Source: Bacteroidales bacterium (lineage in GTDB: Bacteria > Bacteroidota > Bacteroidia > Bacteroidales > JAGOPY01). From it: a stretch of 64,000 nt of DNA. The stretch covers positions 9,803-73,802 of the forward strand of contig JALNZD010000018.1 in NCBI GenBank assembly GCA_023229505.1, written 5' to 3'. This document shows, piece by piece, positions 1 to 9,678 of this stretch. The notes under the pieces were generated by a model, which did no database searches, was not told the DNA's origin, and saw only the letters and a list, made by a program, of their open reading frames with translations. Every line of letters begins with the position of its first letter. Position 1 is the stretch's first letter. A program made the translations under genes and the position numbers.

Positions 1-259
1 CATTCTTATTTGTAGTATCAACAATGCAGTATTTTGCTTTTTTAATGTTTTGACAAATCCGTTTACACCATATATCTCCTGTATCATATTTTGAATCTGC
101 TCTTTCGCAAATAAAGTTCTTCGTGACGATAGCTCTTATTGTTTGATCAATTATGTCAAAAGTGTTTTTAAATCCATCAAATGGCATCATTACGAAAATA
201 AAATTGTCAGTTTTTTTTACATTATAGGGACAATTTTTTGTAAATTTTGAACAGAACAT
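1..259 (-). CDS. TIR-like / nucleoside-deoxyribosyltransferase-like nucleotide-binding protein (5' part, runs off the window)
   Basis: An open frame begins at ATG 259 and is still open at base 1, giving 86 residues. Seen: a Cys-rich start (MFCSKF, then NCPYNV), then FIFVMMPFDGF near residue 21, CERAD near residue 53, GDIWCKRIC near residue 63 and AKYCIVDTT near residue 77. This order (hydrophobic strand ending in MPF, a RAD motif, a conserved Ile-rich helix, then a hydrophobic strand ending in D-T/L-T) is typical of the predicted nucleotide-binding TIR-like or deoxyribosyltransferase-like domain found in many bacterial signalling and defence proteins. The C-terminal NPNVxYELG segment expected for the family would lie outside the window. 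Function, partner and whether it belongs to a defence locus cannot be told from this fragment. Confidence 0.5.
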   Translation of the reverse strand, partial: MFCSKFTKNCPYNVKKTDNFIFVMMPFDGFKNTFDIIDQTIRAIVTKNFICERADSKYDTGDIWCKRICQNIKKAKYCIVDTTNKN

Positions 260-542
260 AATATTAAAATTTAGAATCAATATTTTACTAAAAACTTTTG
301 AATATATTTTAAGTCACCGATAAGTTATTTTGTCCCTTGATTTTTCATTGCCCTTGCCCCTACCTTATACCCGCTATCCCTGCAATCCTATATACATCCT
401 ATAAGCATGTGGATAGGCGATGAAGTGTAGCGTGTTAGTTTAGGGCACCTCGAAAAACTAGTTTATGCCCGTTTATTAACGACTTAAAATTACAACATGG
501 TTATCTGAAAACCTAATTTTTACCTCCCTGCTTTTTATTTAT

Positions 543-2894
543 CTATATCAATATTTTGCAAAACAGATGGATCCGCCCAGTATGCATATCTTTCAATTTA
601 ATCTGACAAATAAATAAACCTTTGGTAAAGAAGTTTGTATTTACTATCATTTTAATCTCATTATCATAATTATAAGAAAGAACGACCCGGCCATCCGCAG
701 ATATAATTTTCACACCAATAATACGCCAGGTATCGGGGTCGGCCACACTTATATTAATTTGATCTGTTGCCGGCACCGGGTAAATAATGACTTCAGGGAT
801 TGAAAGACTGTCTTCATCAAGTCCTGAAACAGGAGGAAAACCAGAACCGGCAAAGTATTCCAGCCCACCCGAAAAATTCCCGGCAATTAATTCAGGGTAC
901 CCATTCTGGTCAAGGTCAAACAGGGCTGGAGCCGATCTGTACCCACGGTCTGCTTTGAATTCCTGCAAGCCAATCAGGCCAGCCAGGGTGTCGGATAAAG
1001 TAAATTCCCCTTCAAGGTTCCCATCAATCCCTGTAAAATATAAAACATCCCCTTTTTCAGAACCCACCAGCAGATGGGTCTGATCCTGCGCATCCCTGTA
1101 AAAAAAAGGTACACTAAAGCCATCCAGCGAAATGGAATAATCAATCACGTTCACCTTTCCCAGGCTGTCAGTCACAAGCGTAAAACCGGGATTTTGCATT
1201 GTTCCTGTATTCTTGTAAAAATTGATATTTCCCCCCTTTTCTCCGATGATAAGGTCGCTCAGGTTATCGCGGTCGAGATCAAAAAGTTGAGGCGTGCTAA
1301 ATGCGCCCACATCGATGTCCTGGAAATTTAACTGACTTAAGGCCAGACTCATAGGCTCTCCGGGGCTTGCTGTATTAAGATAATAAATGATCGTTCCATC
1401 TTCACAACCCAGGAGCATATCAACATCATTGTCCCCATCGAGATCACCGAAAGCAGGGGCCAGTCCTTTCAGGTCTAAGGAAGAAACGCCTGCAAAATCA
1501 CGATCCATAAAGGTAAAGGCAGGTTGCTCCGTTGTCCCGGTATTCCTTAGCCAGGCAACCTGGCTTGTATGCTCCGTATGCAGTGTCATGAACTGATCAT
1601 AATAAGAAGTGTCATAGTATCCATAATTCCCGATTAGCAGGTCCGTCAGGCCATCCTGGTCAATATCCCAGAATACCGGGTAAGCCCCGGCACCCACATC
1701 GATCATTTGGTCCTGCAAAAAAGACCTGGACTTCAAATTAAACTGGGGCTGGTCATTACTGCCATCATTATGATAAAACCAGGCACTTTGAAAATTATTG
1801 CTTAGAAATGGATTGGGATCGAAGGGCGCTACAAGCAGGTCATTAATCCCATCATTGTCAAAATCATCATAGAAAGCCGCTGGCATGGAAAACAGATTAA
1901 TGGGGACTCCGTCTGTAGGATATTGCCAGTCAAACGACACCATCCGTGCCGTATCAGCATTCCCTCCATTATATAAGGCAACCAGGTTAGGATAATCCAC
2001 ATCCCCCAGCAACAGGTCTATCAAATTATCACCATTTAATTCCAGGAGACGGAAGGTTGAACCGGTATGGCGTTCTTCCCGGTTCGCAGTTCCCAGTTCC
2101 CAGTTCCCAGTTCGCAGTTCCCAGTTCGCAGTTCCCAGTTCCAGGCTTCCATGCTCCCATGCTTCCCCGCTTTCGCACCTCAGGCAAGTATCAAGCGTAA
2201 TCAGGTTCGATTCATCGCTTTCGGCAAAATAGCCCCAGCAGAAGTCTGTCTTCATGAAATCCAGCGAATCGCGCTTACCGTATTTCTCCATCGACATATT
2301 CCGGTGCTTTTCCACGAAAGAGCCCAGTCCCCAGAAGGTAAGTATATCCAGGTCACCGTCGCCATCAAGGTCACAGATGGCAGGGTAATCAGCATAGGTA
2401 ACGAGGATGTTGACGTATCCCCCACCCTGGAAAGAAGTGAGGAAGGGATATACTTCCAGCCTGAAATCAAGATGGGTCAGTGAGATATTCCGATAGACCT
2501 TTAACCCGGCATAACCGGGAGAATAAGTGAAGATATCCTCTTTTCCATCGCCGTCATAATCTGTAAAAATTGCCCAATGAGAGAGTTGGGGAAAATACTC
2601 CGCGTATTCCGGAGCATATTCATAATCAAATATTTCGCCAGATTGGACTGTCAGGAAAGGCATGATCCGGTCACCTGTCCGGTCGAAGACGATAAGGTCT
2701 TTCAGCCCATCGAGGTCAATATCCAGCTTATAAAACTGGCAGGAATTCATGCCACCGGCCCAGGGAAACTGAAAATTATGGCGATCGGAAGCAAATACCT
2801 TAACTGATGTTGGCTTGTCCTGACCTGAAATGGGATTTAAAACCAAAATAAAGGAAATAAAAATCAACATGGGATATCTGAGATCACATGGCAT
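543..2894 (-). CDS. Secreted FG-GAP/VCBS-repeat protein with T9SS type A sorting domain
   Basis: Encodes 783 residues from ATG 2894. This start is preferred over an upstream GTG at 2948 because it directly begins a signal peptide (MPCDLRYPMLIFISFILVL, cleavage near SGQ). The body carries repeated calcium-binding-like turns of the form D-x-D-x-D-G-x-x-D (DLDGDGDLDI, DFDNDGINDL, DIDQDGLTDL, DLDGDNDVDM, DLDRDNLSDL), the hallmark of FG-GAP/VCBS beta-propeller blades. The last about 80 residues form a T9SS type A sorting domain (IIYPVPATDQINI, ending in a short basic/hydrophobic tail). Expected fate: Sec export, then T9SS secretion to the surface or medium; ligand unknown. A 56-bp heptamer tandem repeat (2087-2142) inserts a low-complexity stretch rich in NWELGT-like peptides between two propeller segments. 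Confidence 0.85.
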   Translation of the reverse strand: MPCDLRYPMLIFISFILVLNPISGQDKPTSVKVFASDRHNFQFPWAGGMNSCQFYKLDIDLDGLKDLIVFDRTGDRIMPFLTVQSGEIFDYEYAPEYAEYFPQLSHWAIFTDYDGDGKEDIFTYSPGYAGLKVYRNISLTHLDFRLEVYPFLTSFQGGGYVNILVTYADYPAICDLDGDGDLDILTFWGLGSFVEKHRNMSMEKYGKRDSLDFMKTDFCWGYFAESDESNLITLDTCLRCESGEAWEHGSLELGTANWELRTGNWELGTANREERHTGSTFRLLELNGDNLIDLLLGDVDYPNLVALYNGGNADTARMVSFDWQYPTDGVPINLFSMPAAFYDDFDNDGINDLLVAPFDPNPFLSNNFQSAWFYHNDGSNDQPQFNLKSRSFLQDQMIDVGAGAYPVFWDIDQDGLTDLLIGNYGYYDTSYYDQFMTLHTEHTSQVAWLRNTGTTEQPAFTFMDRDFAGVSSLDLKGLAPAFGDLDGDNDVDMLLGCEDGTIIYYLNTASPGEPMSLALSQLNFQDIDVGAFSTPQLFDLDRDNLSDLIIGEKGGNINFYKNTGTMQNPGFTLVTDSLGKVNVIDYSISLDGFSVPFFYRDAQDQTHLLVGSEKGDVLYFTGIDGNLEGEFTLSDTLAGLIGLQEFKADRGYRSAPALFDLDQNGYPELIAGNFSGGLEYFAGSGFPPVSGLDEDSLSIPEVIIYPVPATDQINISVADPDTWRIIGVKIISADGRVVLSYNYDNEIKMIVNTNFFTKGLFICQIKLKDMHTGRIHLFCKILI
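2087..2142. repeat. 7-bp tandem repeat, 8 units, inside a coding region
   Basis: Eight consecutive heptamers of CAGTTCC with two CAGTTCG variants. On the minus (coding) strand the unit is GGAACTG. Because 7 is not a multiple of 3, successive units are read in rotating frames, giving the low-complexity peptide NWELGTANWELRTG. It belongs to the heptamer family described in the findings. Confidence 0.95.
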
Positions 2895-3002
2895 GGTTAA
2901 GGTTTTTTCTTTCAAAGATAGGAAAGATAGGTCACAATAGAGAGACACATAGGGGGATTACCTTTTTTCCGTACTTTTACAACATAATCAAAAATACAGA
3001 TT

Positions 3003-4166
3003 ATGTCAAAGATCCTCGTCGTAGATGATGAAAAAAGCATACGCAACACCCTGAGGGATATCCTTGGGTATGAGAAATACGAGGTCAGTGATGCAGATTC
3101 CGGTATCACAGCATTGGAAATGCTTAAGCAGGCCGAGTTTGACGTCATCCTGCTCGATATCAAAATGCCGCAGATGGATGGCATGGAGGTACTGGACCAT
3201 ATTCTAAGCGAATACGACACGCCGGTAATCATGATCTCCGGTCACGGTACCATTGAAACAGCCGTTGAAGCAATCAAAAAAGGAGCCTTTGATTATATCG
3301 CCAAACCCCTCGACCTCAACCGCCTGCTCGTCACCATCCGCAATGCCCTTGATAAATCACGCCTGCTGTCGGAAACCAAGTTCCTGAAGAAAAAAGTCAG
3401 CAAAAAGTATGAGATGATAGGGGATTCAGAAGTAATGAAGGGTATCTTCGAAATGATCGACCGGGTAGCACCGACCCATGCCCGTGTACTCATCACCGGG
3501 GATAACGGCACCGGTAAGGAATTGGTGGCAAGGCAACTGCACGAGAAAAGTCAGCGTTCCAAAGGACCCTTTATCGAAGTGAACTGCGCGGCTATCCCTT
3601 CGGAACTGATCGAAAGCAACCTGTTCGGGCACGAAAAAGGATCTTTCACATCAGCCATCAAGCAACGCAAAGGTGATTTTGAACTGGCAAGCGGGGGCAC
3701 TTTATTCCTCGATGAGATCGGTGACATGAGCCTTTCTGCGCAGGCTAAGGTGCTCAGGGCTTTGCAGGAGAACAAGATCATGCGGGTCGGTGGCGAAAAG
3801 GATATCCCGGTAGATGTCCGTGTGATAGCCGCCACCAATAAGAACCTCACGGAAGAGATCACCGCCGGCAGGTTCAGGGAAGACCTCTACCACCGCCTGA
3901 GCGTCATCATTATCCATGTTCCGCTTCTCCACGAAAGAAAGGATGATATTCCGCTGCTCGCCAATTATTTTATGGAAGAAATCTGCGCCGAGCAGGGCAA
4001 ACCCATGATTTTCTTTACCGATGATGCCCTCCGGGAGCTCATGCAGATGAAATGGACGGGAAATATCCGTGAATTGCGAAATGTGGTGGAACGGTTGACT
4101 ATCCTCTGCGATGGGCAGATCGAGGAGGCAGATGTGGTAAAATTTGCACAGCCTCTGGTTAAATAA
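3003..4166 (+). CDS. Sigma54-interaction-type response regulator (NtrC family) without a Fis DNA-binding domain
   Basis: 387 residues. Receiver domain at about 1-120 with acidic pair D9-D10, phosphoacceptor D52 in LLDIKMP, S79 and K101. AAA+ sigma54-activator domain at about 138-375 with Walker A GDNGTGKE (166-173), Walker B GGTLFLDEIGD (231-241) and arginine-finger region FREDLYHRL. The loop that contacts sigma54 reads GSFTSA (213-218) rather than the canonical GAFTGA. The protein ends at VVKFAQPLVK with no helix-turn-helix, so it is shorter than a full NtrC (about 450 or more). It may act from solution on sigma54 holoenzyme or have another output. No sensor kinase is adjacent. It converges on the DUF4831 gene with a 5-bp gap and no obvious terminator. 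Confidence 0.9.
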   Translation: MSKILVVDDEKSIRNTLRDILGYEKYEVSDADSGITALEMLKQAEFDVILLDIKMPQMDGMEVLDHILSEYDTPVIMISGHGTIETAVEAIKKGAFDYIAKPLDLNRLLVTIRNALDKSRLLSETKFLKKKVSKKYEMIGDSEVMKGIFEMIDRVAPTHARVLITGDNGTGKELVARQLHEKSQRSKGPFIEVNCAAIPSELIESNLFGHEKGSFTSAIKQRKGDFELASGGTLFLDEIGDMSLSAQAKVLRALQENKIMRVGGEKDIPVDVRVIAATNKNLTEEITAGRFREDLYHRLSVIIIHVPLLHERKDDIPLLANYFMEEICAEQGKPMIFFTDDALRELMQMKWTGNIRELRNVVERLTILCDGQIEEADVVKFAQPLVK

Positions 4167-4171
4167 GATTG

Positions 4172-5335
4172 CTATTCAATAACAACAGTTTTCAGGGCTC
4201 CTGTTTCCATGTCAAATTCTACCCGTTTAAATTCGGGCGGCAATGATTGGATAGCACCGAGCTGTAATATTTCCAATCTCTTTGAATCCAGTTCCTTCCC
4301 CTGAAAAGATAAAACTGCCGTGACTATTCGGGGAACCCGGTAAACAAACCCTGTAGCGGACTGTCCGGTTTCAAGCTCACCAGGCATCATATTCACAGCA
4401 TCTGACAACAAGCTGATATTGACATCATTCTGCCCATCCGGGGTGGCCATCCCGCTGCTCTTTAAAAATGCAGCCAGCCTATATTCTTGCTCTTCTTTCC
4501 CGGCATCAGGAAAAAACTGATATTTGAATTTTAATGTCTCTTTAACACTGACACCGGTGAATAACTTCAGGTATTCCACCCTTTGTTCTTCAAGCTTGTT
4601 ATACATGAACTCCAGCGCTTCCCGGGAATAGGCAGTCTCCTGGTAACCAACCATCAGGTTGTATTTGTCCCGCTCAATCTGCCGGATTTGGTCAGATGCC
4701 TCCTGTGCTTTCTCACGGTCTGTGAATTCAACCATTGAGCGCTTGAATATCTTTTCTTCCAAAATGAGGGTATCAATACTTACTTTTCTGATCACGGTAT
4801 CAATGACTTCCCGGGTAGGAGATTCTGTGTATTTCTTATAAAGATTCACGGGATCATGTGCGATGAATAGATTTTCATTCCAGCTGGCAAAGCCTTGAGG
4901 AATTATTGCTTTATCAAATTTTTCCAGGGTAACCAACGGGGTTGATTTTCCGAAAGAAATCCAGATCTCTCCGGATGACTTCTCTTCTTTTTCGATCAGG
5001 TAAACTTGATTGGGATCCGTTTCCGTAGAAGTAAATATAGTAGCGTTTTCGAAAACATAATTCACCGAACTTTTCGTGATCACTTCATCGAGGCCTAAAT
5101 ACTCCCCCGCAAATTCAGCAAGCGGACCAGGAAATTGCTGTGTTTTTGAGATCCACAAATCAACATGGATCTGGGTTCGCGGTAATGTGTAAACAACACC
5201 TTGTTTTCCTGACAGCATTTCCGGACCTGTTACTTTCGATACCCTGACCTGAGCAATAATGCCATAAGGGCCATGGAGTATCAATATGATCAAAATGGCT
5301 AAAAATTTCATGCGCTTAAACAATATATTTTTCAT
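4172..5335 (-). CDS. DUF4831 family protein, exported
   Basis: 387 residues with an N-terminal signal or anchor segment (hydrophobic residues about 9-28, cleavage near IIAQ). The body begins VVYTLPRTQIHVDL, followed by FAGEYLGL, the pattern I associate with the Bacteroidota-specific DUF4831 family; biochemical function is unknown. It lies 17 bp downstream of glnN on the same strand and is probably transcribed with it. Assignment rests on remembered family pattern; an alternative is another exported Bacteroidota protein of unknown function. Confidence 0.65.
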   Translation of the reverse strand: MKNILFKRMKFLAILIILILHGPYGIIAQVRVSKVTGPEMLSGKQGVVYTLPRTQIHVDLWISKTQQFPGPLAEFAGEYLGLDEVITKSSVNYVFENATIFTSTETDPNQVYLIEKEEKSSGEIWISFGKSTPLVTLEKFDKAIIPQGFASWNENLFIAHDPVNLYKKYTESPTREVIDTVIRKVSIDTLILEEKIFKRSMVEFTDREKAQEASDQIRQIERDKYNLMVGYQETAYSREALEFMYNKLEEQRVEYLKLFTGVSVKETLKFKYQFFPDAGKEEQEYRLAAFLKSSGMATPDGQNDVNISLLSDAVNMMPGELETGQSATGFVYRVPRIVTAVLSFQGKELDSKRLEILQLGAIQSLPPEFKRVEFDMETGALKTVVIE

Positions 5336-5352
5336 CGTGGAGAATATAAGTC

Positions 5353-7545
5353 CTACTTCAGAAACATGATCTCACGGTATTTAGGTAGCGGCCACAGTTC
5401 ATCATCCACCAGTAATTCCAGCTTATCAGTATGATACCGTATAATATCAAAGTAAGGCTTTACTTTTTCATCATAGGCTGTGGCCATCTCTTCCATTGTT
5501 GCCATCCTGTTGGCTTTTTTCCGCTCCTGCAGCATTAATTCAACGTTTATTTTAACCTGGCTGATATGTTCCGATATCTCTTTAATCGTATCAACCTGGT
5601 TTTTTGACAGTTTCACATAAGTTTTTGCATCCAGCACCTCTTTCAGCCCCATGGCATTTTCGATCAGGGTATTCTGATACCGGATCGCGGTAGGAATCAG
5701 ATGGTTCTTTGCCAGGTCGCCGAACATACGGGATTCGATTTGTAACTTCCGTGCAAAGCTTTCAAGTTTGATCTCATACCTGGCATGAAGCTCCCGTTCC
5801 GTAAAGACATTATGCTCTCCGAATAGTCTTATGGTTTTAGCGGAGATATACGTCTTAACGGCCTTCGGTGTTGAACGGATGTTGGATAGCCCTCTCTGTG
5901 CAGCCTCTTTGATCCATTCTTCGCTGTAACTGTTTCCTTCGAAGCGGATATTCTTCGATTCAGTGATATATCGCTTTAGCACCTGGAATATAGCTTCATC
6001 TTTTCTTACTTTATCAGCGATCAGATTATCGACATCATTTTTGAACTTCCTGAGCTGATCCGCCATGATAGTATTCAGGATGATCATAGCCCTGGCACAG
6101 GTATCAGATGAACCAACGGCCCTGAACTCGAACTTATTCCCGGTAAAGGCAAAGGGTGAAGTGCGGTTACGGTCGGTGTTATCCCGGAGAATTTCAGGGA
6201 TTTTGGAGATGTTCACGTTCAGCTCTTCCTGCAAGGCCTGTGTAACCTTGCCTTTTTTAACCTTTTTCTCGATTTCATCCAGGATTTTAGTCAGATGTGA
6301 ACCGATAAAAGCCGAAATGATTGCCGGCGGGGCTTCGTTGGCGCCAAGGCGCAGGTCATTCTCGGCCGAGGCGATGCCGGCCCGTAGTAAGTCAGCATGC
6401 TCGTAAACGGCGCGTAAGATATTAACGATAAAGACGATGAACTGGAGGTTTGACTTTGATGATTTACCGGGAGAAAGGAGGTTCACTCCGGTATTGGTGC
6501 TCATCGACCAGTTATTATGTTTACCTGAACCGTTAACACTGGCGAAAGGTTTCTCGTGTAACAGTACGGTAAAATTATGATGGTTTGCCACCTTTTTCAT
6601 CAGGTGCATCAAGAGCTGATTATGGTCAACAGCGAGATTGGCTTCTTCATAAATGGGAGCGCACTCATACTGGTTGGGCGCTACTTCGTTATGACGGGTT
6701 TTCAGCGGTATGCCGAGGCGGTGTGATTCATATTCGACATCGCGCATGTAATTGGCTACCCTTTCGTGTATGCTCCCAAAATAATGATCGGAAAGCTGCT
6801 GGTCTTTTGCTGAAGGATGACCGAACAAGGTACGGCCGGTGAGCACCAGGTCGGGCCTGGCAGCAAAAAGGGCCGAATCGATCAGAAAGTACTCTTGCTC
6901 CCATCCCAATGTTGCGATTACTTTGGTCACATCCTTGTCGAAATACTGGCAAACATCCACAGCGGCATTATCGAGTGAGTGAAGCGCTTTTAGCAGCGGG
7001 GTTTTATAATCAAGAGCTTCACCGGTATATGAAACGAAAATCGTTGGGATACACAGTGTGCCATCAAGAATAAAAGCCGGTGAAGTTGGGTCCCATGCCG
7101 TATATCCTCTGGCTTCAAAGGTATTTCGTATCCCACCACTCGGAAAGCTTGAAGCATCGGGTTCCGCCTGGACAAGCTGGTCTCCGTTGAAATTTTCGAC
7201 GGCTTTCCCATCGTCAACAGGTACGATGAAAGCATCGTGTTTTTCGGCGGTAGCCCCGGTCAACGGGTGAAACCAGTGGGTATAGTGTGTTGCCCCTTTA
7301 CTGATCGCCCATGTTTTCATTGATGCTGCCACCTGGTCGGCAACCCGGCGATCGATCTTCTCCCCGCTTTCCATAGCATTCATTACGCCTTTGAAGGCTT
7401 CCTTAGAAAGGAATTCCCGCATGACGCCTATGCCAAAGGTCATCTCACCAAAATATTCCGATATTTTTTTTCCGTTGGAAAGAGGTTTCTTATCGAATGA
7501 CCTGGACAAAGAAATTTCCAGTGCTTTAAATCTAAAATTACTCAT
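5353..7545 (-). CDS. glnN: Glutamine synthetase type III
   Basis: 730 residues, the normal length for the GSIII class common in Bacteroidota. It makes glutamine from glutamate, ammonia and ATP in the cytoplasm. Visible signatures include the GSIII N-terminal region (FGEMTFGIGVMREFL near residue 30), TLGWEQEYFLID, NEVAPNQYECAPIYEEANLA, the nucleotide-site segment NGSGKHNNWSMSTNTG near residue 337, and RNRTSPFAFTGNKFEFR. It starts 19 bp after the stop of the symporter gene and is followed at 17 bp by DUF4831, all on the minus strand. No extra glutamine synthetase or PII gene is nearby. Confidence 0.97.
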   Translation of the reverse strand: MSNFRFKALEISLSRSFDKKPLSNGKKISEYFGEMTFGIGVMREFLSKEAFKGVMNAMESGEKIDRRVADQVAASMKTWAISKGATHYTHWFHPLTGATAEKHDAFIVPVDDGKAVENFNGDQLVQAEPDASSFPSGGIRNTFEARGYTAWDPTSPAFILDGTLCIPTIFVSYTGEALDYKTPLLKALHSLDNAAVDVCQYFDKDVTKVIATLGWEQEYFLIDSALFAARPDLVLTGRTLFGHPSAKDQQLSDHYFGSIHERVANYMRDVEYESHRLGIPLKTRHNEVAPNQYECAPIYEEANLAVDHNQLLMHLMKKVANHHNFTVLLHEKPFASVNGSGKHNNWSMSTNTGVNLLSPGKSSKSNLQFIVFIVNILRAVYEHADLLRAGIASAENDLRLGANEAPPAIISAFIGSHLTKILDEIEKKVKKGKVTQALQEELNVNISKIPEILRDNTDRNRTSPFAFTGNKFEFRAVGSSDTCARAMIILNTIMADQLRKFKNDVDNLIADKVRKDEAIFQVLKRYITESKNIRFEGNSYSEEWIKEAAQRGLSNIRSTPKAVKTYISAKTIRLFGEHNVFTERELHARYEIKLESFARKLQIESRMFGDLAKNHLIPTAIRYQNTLIENAMGLKEVLDAKTYVKLSKNQVDTIKEISEHISQVKINVELMLQERKKANRMATMEEMATAYDEKVKPYFDIIRYHTDKLELLVDDELWPLPKYREIMFLK

Positions 7546-7564
7546 AGAATTAAATATGAATTAG

Positions 7565-9019
7565 TTAGTTAAAGTTTTTTTTACGAATTAAGACTAAGCC
7601 AATAAATATAAAAATACCGTTAATGATTAAAAGCTCAAATCCAAAGTTATAACCATTTAATAACACTTGATCATATATGCTTAAAAAGTAGCAAAGCACA
7701 GGTGATATAAAAGCGATCAGCGGCACCCACCTGTCTTTTACCTTCCAGCGGGTAAACAGACCGAAAGCATAAAGCCCGAGCAGAGGTCCGTAAGTATAAC
7801 CGGCGATCGTGAAGAGTTTGTCGATTACTGCCCTGTCATTAATAGCCCGAAAAATCACGATAACTGAGAGTAATAAAAGGGCAAAACCTGCATGGACCAT
7901 ATACCTGGTCATTTCTTTCTGTTTTTCAGAAAGTTTTTCATTCTTGTTTATCCCAAGAAAATCGATACTGAATGAAGTTGTCAGTGAAGTAAGGGCCCCG
8001 TCGGCACTTGGATAAGCAGCGGAAATAAGCCCGATGATGAAGATGAGGCCTGCCAGAGGCCCCAAATGGTTGATGGCAACCATGGGGAACAGATCATCTG
8101 ACCTTCCGGGCAGGCTTATCCCTTTCAGTGTCGTAAACAAGTAAAGGGAAGCCCCCAGGAACAGAAAGAGGAAATTCACAAAGACGAGCACAAGGCTGAA
8201 AGAAAACATATTTTTTTGGGCATCCTTAAGGGTACGGCAGCTCAGGTTCTTTTGCATCATTTCCTGGTCAAGCCCGGTCATAACGATGGCAATAAAAGCC
8301 CCGCTGAACAATTGTTTCAGGTAAAATCGCCTGTCGTGCCAATCCCCGAAAACCATCTTTGAATATTCACTTTCCCATACCGAATTGAACATCTGCCTGA
8401 AATCCAGCCCCAGGTTTTTTGTGATCAGGTATATCGTCAGCACCAAAGCGGTCAGCATGAAAGTAGTCTGAACTGTATCCGTCCAGATGATCGTTTTAAT
8501 CCCGCCCTTAAAAGTATAAAGGAGAATCAGTATGATGAAGATCATTGTGGTAACGGTGAAAGGGATGCCCCAGGCATCGAAAACAAAAACCTGTAAGACA
8601 TTAACCACCAGGAACATCCGGAAAGATGCGCCGATCGTACGGGAAATGAGGAAAAAGAATGCGCCTGTCTTGTAGGACCAGAACCCGAACCTTCCTTCAA
8701 GGTATGAATAGATAGAAGTGAGGTTCAGGCGGTAAAAAAGCGGCATCAGGACGGTTGCTATAACGAAGTAGCCGAAAAGGTAGCCAATCACTACCATCAT
8801 GTAAGAAAACTGAGTATCCCCAACCCATCCGGGGACTGACATAAATGTAACCCCTGAGAGGGAAGCCCCGATCATCCCGTAAGCGACAACCATCCAGGGT
8901 GATTGCTTATTACCAATGAAAAAAGCCCGGTTTGTCGCTTTCCGGGCCGTCAGCCATGTTATAAAAAATAATAATACTGTATAGAGAAGAAAGACGATCA
9001 GTATCAGGGAAGGTTTCAC
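7565..9019 (-). CDS. Sodium:solute symporter (SSS family)
   Basis: 484 residues starting with GTG at 9019. About 13 hydrophobic segments span the protein. Family features: N-terminal ATNRAFFIGNKQSPWMVVAYGM, GASLSGVTFMSVPGWVG, the SYLEGRFG motif after the fourth helix, and the Na+-site region LISAAYPSADGALTSLTTSFS. An inner-membrane Na+-coupled uptake system; the substrate cannot be read from sequence (relatives carry sugars, sialic acid, amino acids or organic acids). It sits between the heptose genes and glnN on the same strand, separated from gmhB by 107 bp that hold a heptamer repeat. Confidence 0.9.
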   Translation of the reverse strand: MKPSLILIVFLLYTVLLFFITWLTARKATNRAFFIGNKQSPWMVVAYGMIGASLSGVTFMSVPGWVGDTQFSYMMVVIGYLFGYFVIATVLMPLFYRLNLTSIYSYLEGRFGFWSYKTGAFFFLISRTIGASFRMFLVVNVLQVFVFDAWGIPFTVTTMIFIILILLYTFKGGIKTIIWTDTVQTTFMLTALVLTIYLITKNLGLDFRQMFNSVWESEYSKMVFGDWHDRRFYLKQLFSGAFIAIVMTGLDQEMMQKNLSCRTLKDAQKNMFSFSLVLVFVNFLFLFLGASLYLFTTLKGISLPGRSDDLFPMVAINHLGPLAGLIFIIGLISAAYPSADGALTSLTTSFSIDFLGINKNEKLSEKQKEMTRYMVHAGFALLLLSVIVIFRAINDRAVIDKLFTIAGYTYGPLLGLYAFGLFTRWKVKDRWVPLIAFISPVLCYFLSIYDQVLLNGYNFGFELLIINGIFIFIGLVLIRKKNFN

Positions 9020-9102
9020 GGAAGGTTGGTTAGTGGTTATTGGTTATTCGGAAATCATGCATCGTGTATCGCTGTTCGATTGTTCGATTGTTCAGGTGTT
9101 CC

Positions 9103-9123
9103 AAATTTCAAATTTCAAATTTC
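9103..9123. repeat. 7-bp tandem repeat, 3 units
   Basis: Three AAATTTC heptamers between the symporter and gmhB, preceded by a short 8-bp tandem of TGTTCGAT (about 9073-9092). Confidence 0.85.
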
Positions 9124-9126
9124 TGA

Positions 9127-9678
9127 TTATAGCTTTCTGCTAAAATCCAACAGTGACCGGAAAGAGAAATCAGTCATATTTGCTACCTGAGGATCTATTT
9201 CATCTGCAGCAATCAGTACCGTAATCATTCCCAGGTTTTTTCCGAAGATCATATCAGATACTGTATCACCAACCATCACCGACCTTGAAAAGTCAATTGC
9301 GGGAAAATCGGCCCTGGCTTTAAGGCCCATTCCGGTCCCGGGTTTCCTGTCAGGATGATTTTCTGATGCGATATAAGGACTGTAATAGGAACCGTCGATG
9401 CGGCCACCGGCTTGTTTGATTTTCTGTTTCATTTTAAAATCAATCATGATCAGACTTTCCGGACTCATCATCCCTTTTCCGACACCCTGCTGGTTACTGA
9501 CAATAATAATATGGCCAAAGATTTTGCTGAGCCTGGCCAATGCTTCCAAAACTCCTTCCAGGAAATGGAAATCTTCCCATCGGGTAACATAGCCATCCGT
9601 AATACGGCTGCTGATCACGCCGTCGCGATCGAGGAAAAGCGTCCAATCATCAGTAAAAGATAAGTCTTTTAAATTCAT
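9127..9678 (-). CDS. gmhB: D-glycero-D-manno-heptose 1,7-bisphosphate phosphatase
   Basis: 183 residues from ATG 9678, chosen because homology (TLFLDRDGVI) begins right after it; a longer open frame upstream only overlaps the neighbouring gene out of frame. HAD-superfamily histidinol-phosphatase-like type: catalytic DRDG, IIVSNQQGVGKG (motif II), Zn-loop-like region YYSPYIASENHPDRKPGTGM, and VGDTVSDM (motif IV). It removes the C7 phosphate from heptose bisphosphate in LPS/S-layer heptose synthesis. The region has a reduced Cys-His set compared with E. coli GmhB, so zinc binding is uncertain. Overlaps the upstream nucleotidyltransferase by 29 bp, supporting one operon. Confidence 0.88.
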   Translation of the reverse strand: MNLKDLSFTDDWTLFLDRDGVISSRITDGYVTRWEDFHFLEGVLEALARLSKIFGHIIIVSNQQGVGKGMMSPESLIMIDFKMKQKIKQAGGRIDGSYYSPYIASENHPDRKPGTGMGLKARADFPAIDFSRSVMVGDTVSDMIFGKNLGMITVLIAADEIDPQVANMTDFSFRSLLDFSRKL

